Shown one piece after another: positions 7,679 to 15,509 of a stretch of DNA of 64,000 nt. The stretch is taken from the NCBI GenBank assembly GCA_963831385.1, contig CAWHPW010000005.1:56894-120893 (forward strand). The letters run 5' to 3'. The DNA is from JACVRX01 sp963831385 (GTDB lineage: Bacteria; Actinomycetota; Actinomycetes; Jiangellales; Jiangellaceae). Made by a program: the position numbers and the translations under genes. Within the stretch, counting starts at the first letter, position 1. Every line of letters begins with the position of its first letter. The notes beneath the pieces are model-generated. The model was not told where the DNA came from. It saw only the letters and a list, made by a program, of their open reading frames with translations, and did not search any database.

Positions 7679-7782
7679 CTCATCTTCCCCGCACCGGGCG
7701 GGCCGGAGTTGGCACCTGACCCGGTGAACCGGGCGGGTTGCCGGGGCTTCGTCGGGCCGGTCCCTCTGCCCCTCTGGATGAG
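7679..7782 (-). promoter_or_regulatory. SAM-I (S-box) riboswitch
   Basis: Read on the minus strand, the leader carries the S-box landmarks in order: P1 5' strand CTCATC (7782-7777), CAGAGGGGCAGAGGGACCGG, GAAGCCCCGGCAACC, a GC hairpin closed around TTCA, AGGTGCCAACTCC, a last GC hairpin, and P1 3' strand GATGAG (7684-7679). P1 closes directly against the GGAGG ribosome site of the thrC-like gene. SAM binding should therefore block translation initiation. The conserved core matches family knowledge at essentially all diagnostic positions. Confidence 0.93.
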
Positions 7783-7890
7783 TTCCTTCCGCCAGACCCT
7801 ACGCAGGCGCTACTCCCTCGTAACCCCGTCGTCCGCTATACGAGACGGGTGTTCTGCATCCTGGACAGCTCCCGAAGGCCCTCGGCGAGC

Positions 7891-7956
7891 CGTGAAGATC
7901 GTCGTGTCAAGTCCGCCGCGCGCCAGCAGGTCAGGGGACTGCACGACGATCTTCAC
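7891..7956. repeat. Intergenic palindromic repeat, copy 3
   Basis: Perfect 15-base arms GTGAAGATCGTCGTG (7892-7906) and its complement at 7942-7956 enclose a 35-base loop that begins TCAAGTC. It lies between the riboswitch leader and the gene at 8029, so it is not simply a terminator of a neighbouring gene. The rest of 7783-8028 shows no gene. Confidence 0.7.
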
Positions 7957-8028
7957 AACGACATCTAGCCCCTGGGCCGGGGACCGAGGCGTCCCAAGCG
8001 ATGACCGTCATGCAGCGCGCACGGAAGG

Positions 8029-8481
8029 ATGGCCGCCGTGACGTCGGCGCAGCGAGTCCGGCAGGTGGTCAATCTGATCAACCTGTCGACGCCGATCGGG
8101 CTGCTCATCGCTCGCGTGGCTCGCGCTCGGCTCGCCCCGGGCCCAGGCGGACTCCTGCTCGCATACGGCTACGGCCTGGCGCTGCCGAGCAATTCCGCCT
8201 TCACGGTCGGCAACGTCGTGCTGCTGCGTGGTGACGAGTCGGTTCTCGAGCGACGACCGACGCTGCTGGCGCACGAGGCAAGGCACGCGAGCCAGTACGC
8301 CATGTGCATCGGGCCAGTCATGTGGCCGCTCTACGCGGTGGCCGCCGGCTGGTCGTGGGTGTGCACCGGCGACCCGGCGTCCCGGAACGTCTTCGAACGG
8401 CGGGCGGGACTCGCCGACGGCGGCTACCACGAACGGCCGTTGCGGCGAGTGTTCCGGCGAGGCGGGTCGGGCCGGTTTTAG
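8029..8481 (+). CDS. Hypothetical protein with HE-x-x-H-like motif
   Basis: A protein of about 147-150 aa (ATG 8029 or GTG 8038). It has a hydrophobic first third, then GNVVLLRGDESVLERRPTLLAHEARHASQYAMCIGP. The HEARH segment resembles the zinc-binding HExxH of small actinobacterial metallopeptidase-like proteins. The protein continues WPLYAVAAGWSWVCTGDPASRNVFERRAGL and a basic tail. It may be membrane associated. I cannot name a substrate. It is convergent with the hydrolase gene at 8504. Confidence 0.75.
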   Translation: MAAVTSAQRVRQVVNLINLSTPIGLLIARVARARLAPGPGGLLLAYGYGLALPSNSAFTVGNVVLLRGDESVLERRPTLLAHEARHASQYAMCIGPVMWPLYAVAAGWSWVCTGDPASRNVFERRAGLADGGYHERPLRRVFRRGGSGRF

Positions 8482-8503
8482 CGAGTCCCTGGCGCCTGTG
8501 CCA

Positions 8504-9247
8504 CTACCGGCTGTGCCGGTCGACGAACCCGAGAACGCGTCGCCAGGCGTCGGCGCACTCTTGCTGGTAGTCGTCGGCTGTCCGGTCGAAGAAGCTGTGC
8601 GGAGCGTCGGGATACACGTGCACTTCCGCGTCCACGCCGCTGGCACGGACCTGCTCGGCGAACTGCTCGACCTCCTCGACAGGAGTCGCATCTTGCCCGG
8701 CAGCCAGGAGAAGCAGCGGAGCTCGCAGCGATCCGATCTGGTCGGCCACCTGGGCCGGCCGGCCGTAGAACCCGATACAGCCGGAAAGACCATGGTCGGT
8801 CGCGGATTGTCGCCACGACATTCCGCCTCCGGCACAGAACCCGACAGTGAACACGGCCGACACGTCGTGGTCGCGGTCCCCGCGCAGCCACGCCACAGCA
8901 GCGCGGACGTCTTGGGTCACCTGAGCCGGCTCCAGCAGGTCGGCGTGTTGGCGAAACGGAAAATTGTCGCCCCGAGCCGAACCGATCTCCGTCGTCCTGC
9001 CGTAGTAGTCGATCGCTATGGCGAGCAAGCCGGCCGCCGCGAACCGCTCGGCCAGTTCCTGGTAGAAGCGATGCAGCCCTCGAACGTCGGGCATGACCAC
9101 GACCGCGGACCGGGCGCGGGCTTGCGGGTAGGCGTAGTACGCGGCGAACTCGGTGCCATCCCCGGAAAGCAGGAACAGCTCGCCGTGGTCACCCACCACT
9201 CCGGTCACGGGCGGGTAGGGAGGAACGGCGTCGTCTCCGTAGCACAT
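8504..9247 (-). CDS. Dienelactone hydrolase family protein
   Basis: A 247-aa cytosolic alpha/beta hydrolase of the DLH class. The catalytic cysteine sits in the nucleophile elbow GFCAGG (C138), the acid is D186 (AAGQDATPVEE) and the histidine H217 (DAPHSFFDRT), the classical Cys-Asp-His triad. ARSAVVVMPDVRGLHRFYQELAERFA forms the early core. Real substrates of such paralogues are usually unknown; lactone or ester cleavage is expected. No aromatic-degradation genes are nearby. The annotated start is ATG 9247; slightly downstream starts are possible. Confidence 0.93.
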   Translation of the reverse strand: MCYGDDAVPPYPPVTGVVGDHGELFLLSGDGTEFAAYYAYPQARARSAVVVMPDVRGLHRFYQELAERFAAAGLLAIAIDYYGRTTEIGSARGDNFPFRQHADLLEPAQVTQDVRAAVAWLRGDRDHDVSAVFTVGFCAGGGMSWRQSATDHGLSGCIGFYGRPAQVADQIGSLRAPLLLLAAGQDATPVEEVEQFAEQVRASGVDAEVHVYPDAPHSFFDRTADDYQQECADAWRRVLGFVDRHSR

Positions 9248-9286
9248 GCGGGCCAGCGTCCCAGGTACGGAACCGATCGTGAAGTA

Positions 9287-10096
9287 TCAGGAAACGATCA
9301 TCTGGGCCAGCGACTCCAGAAACGACACCACTCCGGGCGGTCCGGGCACCACCAGATCCGCTTGTTCTCGAAGTTCCGGTGGCGACTCGGCCGAATCGCT
9401 GCACACCACCAAGCCGGAAACGTCCATCTCTCGCACTGCTCGCACGGCCGCCAGATCGCCGACATCGTCCCCGATGAACACCACGGACGTCGTCTGCCGC
9501 TCGGCGACCAGCCGGCCGAGTGCAGCGCCCTTGTCGGTGTCCGGCGGCCGTAGTTCGAGGACGTAGCGGCCCGGCGTCACGACCAGCCCGGTCTCAGCGG
9601 CCAGCCGTTCCACGCGGGAGCGGAGCACGGCGAGGGCACCAGCCGGATCGGCGGCACGGCGGGAATGCAGCGCCACCGCATGACCCTTGTCCTCCAGAGC
9701 GAGCCCGGCCGGGCCGTCGGCCACCATGGCCGCCACCGCCCGGCGAGCGGTTGCAACGCCGGGGTGCGGCTGCGGCGCGACGACGTGGCCGTCGCTCCAC
9801 CGGTCGAGGCCGTAGTGCCCGAGCACCACGAGCCCCGGAACATCGGCGAGCCCACCGAGCCGCACCGCGTCTCCTGCGGGCCGCCCGGTGACGATCGCCA
9901 CCTGAGCACCGGCACGGGCTACCGCCCGCAGCGCTGCGGCGGCCCGTGGATGAGCTACGGCGTCCTCCGGGCGATCCACGATGGGCGCAACCGTCCCGTC
10001 GTAGTCGAGCGCGACCAGAGCTCGTCCGGGATCGGCGATGACGGCGGCGAGCGCCGCACGGCCGGCTGGTGTCCGGGGATTCGGCAGAACACTCAC
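9287..10096 (-). CDS. otsB: Trehalose-6-phosphate phosphatase OtsB
   Basis: A 269-aa HAD-superfamily phosphatase that converts trehalose 6-phosphate to trehalose. The N-terminal nucleophile motif is ALDYDGTVAPI (D31, D33). Motif II lies in VAIVTGRP, the cap segment in GHYGLDRWSDG, and the late Mg-binding loop in FIGDDVGDLAA. The gene overlaps the LytR_C-domain gene by four bases and lies about 1 kb from otsA, which is divergent. Together they form the two-step trehalose pathway for osmotic and desiccation protection. Confidence 0.96.
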   Translation of the reverse strand: MSVLPNPRTPAGRAALAAVIADPGRALVALDYDGTVAPIVDRPEDAVAHPRAAAALRAVARAGAQVAIVTGRPAGDAVRLGGLADVPGLVVLGHYGLDRWSDGHVVAPQPHPGVATARRAVAAMVADGPAGLALEDKGHAVALHSRRAADPAGALAVLRSRVERLAAETGLVVTPGRYVLELRPPDTDKGAALGRLVAERQTTSVVFIGDDVGDLAAVRAVREMDVSGLVVCSDSAESPPELREQADLVVPGPPGVVSFLESLAQMIVS

Positions 10097-10611
10097 CCGC
10101 CGGTTTCGACCGCCTCCGCGTAGTCATCAGCCAGGATCAGCACCAGCCGGCTCGAGGTCAGCCCAGGAATCGTCGGCTCGACTGCCTGGATCTCCGGGAA
10201 CTGTGCAGCGAGCGCCTGCGCAGACTCCTCTGCACCTGGTGGGTAGTAGACGGTCGTCACCGCGATGTCATCGGTATAGGTGTCAGTCGCCGGCACCGGC
10301 CAGCCGCCTGCCTCGAGAACCTCCTGAGCCTGGGCCGCGAGACCCGACACGTCGGTGCCATTGAGGATGCCGACCTCCGCACGCAGCTCCGGCGGTGCAG
10401 TGACCGGCGCGGACGGTGTTTCTGGCGGTGGGGCGGTGCCTTCCGCTGATGTCGTGGGCGCGGTTGTGCCAGTGTCGGCCGCCGCAGCGTCATCGACGGA
10501 AGACTCGCCGTCGTTGCCGAACACGGCAAGCAGCCCGACGACGACCGCGACCGTACCGAGCAAGGCCACCAATGACGGCCACACCCGGTCGAGTCGGTCG
10601 CGGAATGTCAC
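10093..10611 (-). CDS. LytR C-terminal-domain membrane-anchored protein
   Basis: A 172-aa protein. It has a short cytoplasmic start, one transmembrane helix (WPSLVALLGTVAVVVGLLAVF), a Thr/Pro/Ala-rich extracytoplasmic linker, and a LytR_C domain (LRAEVGILNGTDVSGLAAQAQEVLEAGGWPV through SRLVLILADDYAE). The domain is found alone or behind LytR-CpsA-Psr enzymes and is thought to act at the cell wall; its own activity is unknown. It is co-transcribed with otsB (ATGA overlap), as in other actinobacteria. Confidence 0.88.
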   Translation of the reverse strand: MTFRDRLDRVWPSLVALLGTVAVVVGLLAVFGNDGESSVDDAAAADTGTTAPTTSAEGTAPPPETPSAPVTAPPELRAEVGILNGTDVSGLAAQAQEVLEAGGWPVPATDTYTDDIAVTTVYYPPGAEESAQALAAQFPEIQAVEPTIPGLTSSRLVLILADDYAEAVETGG

Positions 10612-10693
10612 GGAACTGGAAGGTTACGCCCACCTGGCGATCCGACGTCGAAGGCACTCCGTGGCAGGTGCCCACTGAGCTCTCGTGCGAGGA

Positions 10694-11002
10694 TCAGGAA
10701 AGCCCCAGCCGGTGTGCCGAGCGCGCCCGCTGCCGGCTCGAGCGCAACCGGCGCAGCCGCCTGACCAGCATCGGGTCGTGTGCCATCGCTTCCGGCCGGT
10801 CGATCAGCGCGTTGAGCACCTGGTAGTACCGCGTTGCGGACATTTCGAACAGATCGCGGACGGCCTGTTCCTTGGCCCCGGCATACCTCCACCATTGCCG
10901 TTCGAACTCGAGAATCGCCCGGTCGCGGTCCGCCAGCTCACCAGAAAGGACCGGTTGACTCAACGGGCCGAGAGAGGGTGCACTCCCGGAGGCGGCGTCC
11001 AT
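10694..11002 (-). CDS. DUF3263 protein
   Basis: A 102-aa protein starting MDAASGSAPS, with the family core ILEFERQWWRYAGAKEQAVRDLFEMSATRYYQVLNALID (residues about 30-70), which predicts a helix-turn-helix-like fold, then a basic tail (RRLRRLRSSRQRARSAHR). ATG 11002 is chosen because the core then has normal family length, although the frame stays open further upstream. DUF3263 genes typically lie beside otsA or the LytR_C gene in actinobacteria, as here. A DNA-binding role is plausible but unproven. Confidence 0.88.
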   Translation of the reverse strand: MDAASGSAPSLGPLSQPVLSGELADRDRAILEFERQWWRYAGAKEQAVRDLFEMSATRYYQVLNALIDRPEAMAHDPMLVRRLRRLRSSRQRARSAHRLGLS

Positions 11003-11126
11003 GGCCGCATCGTACGAAACGCAGCGCCTGGACCAGCCTTCGACAGGCCGACGATTGACCTCGCTGCCAAAGGGACGTGTCGGCTGCCCGCCATGTTGGC
11101 TAACGTGAAGGGCACGAGGAGGTCCC

Positions 11127-12524
11127 GTGGCTCGCAAGGGCACGAACAACTTCGTCGTTGTCGCCAACCGGTTGCCGGTCGACCGGGTGACCGACTCGGA
11201 CGGCGAGACGACCTGGCGGCGCAGCCCGGGTGGCCTGGTCACGGCACTGGCCCCGGTGATGCGCTCCTACGACGGCGCGTGGGTCGGCTGGACCGGAATG
11301 CCCGACGACGATCTCGAGCCGTTCGCATCCGACGGTATGGACTTGGTGCCGGTGGCTCTGTCCGCAGAGGAGATCGGCGAATTCTACGAAGGGTTCTCCA
11401 ACGCGACGCTCTGGCCGCTCTATCACGACGTGATCGTTCCCCCTGTCTACGAGCGGCAGTGGTGGGACGCCTATCGCCGAGTCAACAACCGCTTCGCCAG
11501 GGCCACGGCTGCCATCGCGGACGAGGGTGCAGTGGTCTTCGTCCAGGATTACCAGCTCCAGCTGGTCCCGCGGATCCTGCGTCAGCTCCGACCTGACCTG
11601 AAGATCGGGTTCTTCCTGCACATCCCGTTTCCACCAGCCGAGCTGTTCGCGCAGCTGCCCTGGCGACGGCAGATCCTGTCCGGATTGCTGGGCGCGGACC
11701 TGGTGGGATTCCAGCGCAGTGGCGCAGTGGGCAACTTCGTCGGCCTGTGCACCCGGTACACCGAGGCCGTGGCGAGCGACGATCTGCTGGTCGTCGACGA
11801 CGGGCGCAAGGTCAGCGTGCGCGCGTTCCCGATATCCATCGACGTCAGCGAAGTGACCAGACTCGCCTCCGACCCAGACGTGCTGGCGCGAAGCGCAACC
11901 ATTCGGGAGGAGATCGGCGCGCCCCAGCATGTCCTGTTGGGTGTCGACCGGCTCGACTACACCAAGGGCATCGGCCATCGCCTCAAGGCCTGGAGCGAAC
12001 TACTGGCCGATGGCGAAGTGAGCCCGGACGAGGCAGTCTTCGTCCAGGTGGCGACGCCCAGCCGGGAGCGAGTGGAGGCATATCAGACCCTGCGCGACGA
12101 AATCGAGCTACAGGTCGGCCGGCTCAACGGTCAATACGGTCGGATCGGCACACCGGCCGTGCACTATCTGCATTCCTCCTACGACCGGCCCGAGCTGGTC
12201 GCATTGCTTCGGGCGGCGGACGTGATGGTGGTGACTCCCTTGCGCGACGGCATGAACCTCGTCGCGAAGGAGTACGTCGCTGCCCGCACCGACATGCGGG
12301 GAGCCCTGGTTCTATCCGAGTTCGCCGGTGCGGCGGACGAGATGGACGGCGCCTTCCTGGTCAACCCGCACGACATCGACGGGCTCAAGCAGACGCTCTG
12401 CCAAGCCATGCGGCTCCCCGACTCCGAAGCGGAGCGGCGGATGCGCCACCTACGGGAGCACGTCATGGCGCACGACGTCGCGCGCTGGGCCCGCGAGTTT
12501 CTGGAGAGTCTGCGCGCAACCTGA
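11127..12524 (+). CDS. otsA: Trehalose-6-phosphate synthase OtsA
   Basis: A 465-aa GT20 glycosyltransferase joining UDP-/GDP-glucose to glucose 6-phosphate. Visible motifs are VVVANRLPVDR at the start, SPGGLVTAL, VFVQDYQLQLVP, FFLHIPFPP, GVDRLDYTKGI (donor binding) and TPLRDGMNLVAKEYV. Length is typical. The GTG start at 11127 follows a GAGGAGG ribosome site. It is divergent from the DUF3263/LytR_C/otsB group, giving a complete trehalose pathway within 3.3 kb. Confidence 0.97.
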   Translation: MARKGTNNFVVVANRLPVDRVTDSDGETTWRRSPGGLVTALAPVMRSYDGAWVGWTGMPDDDLEPFASDGMDLVPVALSAEEIGEFYEGFSNATLWPLYHDVIVPPVYERQWWDAYRRVNNRFARATAAIADEGAVVFVQDYQLQLVPRILRQLRPDLKIGFFLHIPFPPAELFAQLPWRRQILSGLLGADLVGFQRSGAVGNFVGLCTRYTEAVASDDLLVVDDGRKVSVRAFPISIDVSEVTRLASDPDVLARSATIREEIGAPQHVLLGVDRLDYTKGIGHRLKAWSELLADGEVSPDEAVFVQVATPSRERVEAYQTLRDEIELQVGRLNGQYGRIGTPAVHYLHSSYDRPELVALLRAADVMVVTPLRDGMNLVAKEYVAARTDMRGALVLSEFAGAADEMDGAFLVNPHDIDGLKQTLCQAMRLPDSEAERRMRHLREHVMAHDVARWAREFLESLRAT

Positions 12525-12532
12525 CTGCGGGC

Positions 12533-12787
12533 CTATTCGTCGCCGTCTGCCTCGGGCTCCTGCACGGTGTAGGCGATCCACGCCTGGGTGTCCGCTGTGC
12601 CCAACCCCTGGTCCAGTTGCGCCGTAGGCCCAGCGACCTCTCCCAGGTCGGCTACGGCAAGCTCGCTGCTCCGGATCTCCTCCGACGCGAGCGCCACGAG
12701 ATCGCGTAGGCCATCGGCGCCGAAACGGTCTCGGATCGTCCTGACGGCGTCGGCGACCATCGCGTCGACATCGGCAGCTGGCTCCAT
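12533..12787 (-). CDS. Small acidic hypothetical protein
   Basis: An 84-aa acidic protein: MEPAADVDAMVADAVRTIRDRFGADGLRDLVALASEEI, then a tail rich in acidic and small residues (VQEPEADGDE). The start ATG 12787 has a strong CCGGAGGAG ribosome site. It ends nine bases from the end of otsA on the opposite strand. It is probably helical and soluble, with no recognised domain. Confidence 0.75.
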   Translation of the reverse strand: MEPAADVDAMVADAVRTIRDRFGADGLRDLVALASEEIRSSELAVADLGEVAGPTAQLDQGLGTADTQAWIAYTVQEPEADGDE

Positions 12788-12896
12788 CACTTCTCCTCCG
12801 GTGAAGACGGCGGCCTGCAGGCTAGCGCGAAGGCCCGCCGCTCGGAACACGAACAGAGCTAGGCTTCAAGTTCGGTCGAAGTTTGGGGACCTGTCC

Positions 12897-13373
12897 GTGG
12901 CAAGCCGGTTGACTATAGGCGAGCTGGCGGCCCGCAGCGGTGCAGCGACGTCGGCCTTGCGGTTCTACGAGGCCAAAGGGCTGCTGTCGTCGGAACGCAC
13001 GGCTGGTGGCCATCGCGTGTACGAGCGCTCCACGCTTCGGCGGGTGGCGTTCGTCCGCGCTGCACAGCGGGTCGGGCTGACCTTGGACGAGATCCGCACC
13101 GCCCTGGACACACTGCCCAGCTCCCGAACCCCGACGGCGAGCGACTGGAGCCATCTGTCGAAGTCCTGGCAGGACCGCCTCGACCAGCGGATAGATGAAC
13201 TGCGCCGTCTGCGAGATGAGCTCGGTGAGTGCATCGGCTGTGGCTGCCTGTCACTCAACACGTGTCATCTCTACAACCCTGGCGACCAGGCGGCCGCGCT
13301 GGGCAGCGGACCGCGCTACCTGTGGGGCGATCAACGGCCGCTGGCGCCGACCGTCGGTACGGCGACTGGCTGA
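12897..13373 (+). CDS. soxR: Redox-sensitive transcriptional activator SoxR
   Basis: A 158-aa MerR-family regulator. Its N-terminal winged helix (LTIGELAARSGAATSALRFYEAKGLL) is followed by a dimerisation helix and the [2Fe-2S] ligands C112, C115, C117 and C123 in ECIGCGCLSLNTC, the diagnostic CX2CXCX5C of SoxR. It senses redox-cycling compounds through cluster oxidation and activates promoters with a long spacer. The GTG start at 12897 is the first with a full HTH. A following target gene is not obvious; the next gene is an unrelated lipoprotein. Confidence 0.96.
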   Translation: MASRLTIGELAARSGAATSALRFYEAKGLLSSERTAGGHRVYERSTLRRVAFVRAAQRVGLTLDEIRTALDTLPSSRTPTASDWSHLSKSWQDRLDQRIDELRRLRDELGECIGCGCLSLNTCHLYNPGDQAAALGSGPRYLWGDQRPLAPTVGTATG

Positions 13374-13398
13374 CCGGCCGTGCGCCTATCGTCGAGGC

Positions 13399-14248
13399 AT
13401 GCGACGCAATACGGCTCGGCGAATGGTCGCAGTATCCGCAGCGGTAGCGCTCGCGGTGAGTTGCGGCACCACCGCGGAGCCTGAGGAGTCGGCGGCTGAA
13501 CTCAGTGGCAGAGTCCGGCAGTCCAACCTCGACCAGTCGCTGGCCAGCATCCGGGTGCAACTCAGGAACGACAGTGCTGAACCGATGGACGTCGATGACG
13601 TCGTCCTGCACGCGCCGCCGTTCCCGGACGTGGCGAGTGACGACGACGCCACGATCGCGCCCGGCCGGCGGATCGATTTCCGTTTCGTCTACGGCGAACC
13701 GACCTGTTCCAGCGCCACTCCCACCCCGGAGGCGGCAACTGCGCAGGTTGTCGCCGACGGCCGGCCGGTCAAGGTCGACGTCGAGGACTCGCAGAACGTG
13801 CTGCGTCGGCTGCTCACGCTGTACTGCGACCGCCTACGCCTGGCCGAGGTCGTCACGGTCGAGCTCGGCGAGACGTGGACACCCGACCCGGCCGGAGACG
13901 CGCTGCTGGGCACGATCGAGTTGCATCGTGTCGGCGGCGATGCCGAGGTCACGATGGACCAGCGTCTCCGGCAGTGTGGTCTTCCGTCTCCAGCCGGCCG
14001 GCACGGCAGAACCCATCGCGGTGCTCGGCGCAGGACAGGACACGATCTCGGCTCCGATCAGGGCAACGGCGCTGCGGTGCGACCCGCACGCTCTGGCCGA
14101 AGGCAAGAAGAACTATGTGTTCCCGGTGTGGGTAGGGCTCGCGGGAGGCCCAGACGAGGTCAAGGTCGAGGTCACCGCCGAGCTCGGAGTCCGCCCGATG
14201 TTCAATTCGTTGTGCCCACCCCCGGTCGTGGCAGGCGTGGGGTCGTGA
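13399..14248 (+). pseudogene. Secreted lipoprotein-like protein, frameshifted
   Basis: It starts MRRNTARRMVAVSAAVALAVSCGTT, a short signal with a lipobox-like AVSC cysteine. A beta-rich body follows (IRVQLRNDSAEPMDVDDVVLHAPPF, APGRRIDFRFVYGEPTC). At about 13965 the frame breaks: the open frame turns arginine-rich. The +1 frame gives SGSVVFRLQPAGTAEPIAVL, then LAEGKKNYVFPVWVGLAGG and a natural stop at 14246-14248. Four cysteines (after the lipobox) could pair in the exported protein. One missing base explains it. Intact length would be about 283 aa. Function unknown. Confidence 0.7.
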
Positions 14249-14302
14249 CACTGGGGCGCCAGTCCACAAAGATGACCTAGTGATCCGGCCGGGTGGTCCT
14301 CG

Positions 14303-14761
14303 GTGAGCACGATGGTGCCGCGCCGGTTCGCGCTGGTCCGCCGCGTCGACGACACCGGTGTCTCCGGCGTCTGTGTCGTCGCCTTCGGCATTGCCTTCTC
14401 CGACGGCCACGTCGTGTTGCGCTGGTGTTCCGCACATCCGGCCACGAGTACGTGGGGCTCGCTCGACGACATGCTCGCAGTGCACGGCAATGCGGACACC
14501 GGCATCCAGTGGATCGACGCCTCGTCGGCCGAACTGGGCGATCTTGCTATTGCTTCGAGGCAGGGGCGGCGAGCACGCCGTCGGGCTGTCAGATCCGACG
14601 ACGAGGCCGAGCAGGCGGCCGTCCTGATCGTTCCGGACCTACCGGCCAATGGCTTCCAGCGAGCGTTGGACGCAACCGAGTCTCCCGCCGATACAGACGT
14701 CCCGGCACCGCGCCAGCCTGGCCGGCACCGCCGTGCCAGCCAGGTCGAACAGTCGACCTGA
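14303..14761 (+). CDS. Conserved hypothetical protein
   Basis: A 152-aa cytosolic protein with FALVRRVDDTGVSGVCVVAFGIAFSDGHVVLRWCSAHPATSTWGSLDDMLAVHGNADTGIQWIDA. This compact beta domain of about 75 residues is known to me only as an uncharacterised actinobacterial family. A disordered basic tail follows. GTG 14303 or ATG 14312 may be the start. It stands alone on the plus strand between the lipoprotein and ACT genes. Confidence 0.65.
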   Translation: MSTMVPRRFALVRRVDDTGVSGVCVVAFGIAFSDGHVVLRWCSAHPATSTWGSLDDMLAVHGNADTGIQWIDASSAELGDLAIASRQGRRARRRAVRSDDEAEQAAVLIVPDLPANGFQRALDATESPADTDVPAPRQPGRHRRASQVEQST

Positions 14762-14876
14762 CCGACGGCTGCCGCCGACTCACCCGTTGACCAGGTCGAC
14801 CCACGACCGAAACAGCGGGGCAACATCGACCAGGCACGGTGGTAGGCCTCACACCGACACTTGCTCAGGGGGAGCC

Positions 14877-15509
14877 ATGCTGCTGCGACTTCGGATCGAG
14901 CTGCCGGACCAACCGGGCTCACTGGGTCGGGTGACCTGGACGCTCGGTGTGCTCGGCGCCGACGTTGCCCAGATCTACGTCCTGGAGCGAGACTCCGGTC
15001 GGGCGCTCGACGACATCACCCTGGAGTGGCGTGGGCAGCCGCGCGATCGCCTGCTGTCGTCGCTGCGCTCGATTCCCGGTGTGCGGCCGGTCGGGTTGTG
15101 GGCGGCCCGCAGCACCCCTGAGGCGATGCCCGAGGCGGGAGTGATCGCCTCGATGGTCACCGCTCCGACCCGAGCGCTCACCACGCTGATGGATGCCGCG
15201 CCGTTGGTGCTCGCCGCCACGTGGGCGTGCGTGGCGGACAGCAACGGAGAGGTCCTCCTGGCGAGCCCGGACGCGCCGGGGCACCCGCGGCTGCCCGAGG
15301 CCATCCCGGCCCGACCAGTTGCCGTGACCGAAGGTGCTCGGCTGGCCCGGGCGCCGCTGCCGGGCAACCAGGTACTCACCGTGGCCCGCGAGGACGGGCC
15401 GGCCTTTCACCGCACCGAACTCGGTCGTCTTCAGCACATGCTCGACGTTCTCGCCTGCCTTCCGAAGGTCGACGTATCCGAGCCGGTCGGCGCCCGCCGC
15501 GGCGGTTAA
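14877..15509 (+). CDS. ACT-domain protein
   Basis: A 210-aa protein starting MLLRLRIELPDQPGSLGRVTWTLGVLGADVAQIYVLERD, a textbook ACT ligand-binding domain (residues 1-75, ending LRSIPGVRPVG). It is followed by a second alpha/beta domain of GAF/regulatory appearance (TLMDAAPLVLAATWACVADSNGEVLLASPD). ACT domains bind amino acids; the ligand here is unknown. The start ATG 14877 has GGGGGAG upstream. It ends overlapping the convergent solute-binding-protein gene by four bases. Confidence 0.88.
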   Translation: MLLRLRIELPDQPGSLGRVTWTLGVLGADVAQIYVLERDSGRALDDITLEWRGQPRDRLLSSLRSIPGVRPVGLWAARSTPEAMPEAGVIASMVTAPTRALTTLMDAAPLVLAATWACVADSNGEVLLASPDAPGHPRLPEAIPARPVAVTEGARLARAPLPGNQVLTVAREDGPAFHRTELGRLQHMLDVLACLPKVDVSEPVGARRGG

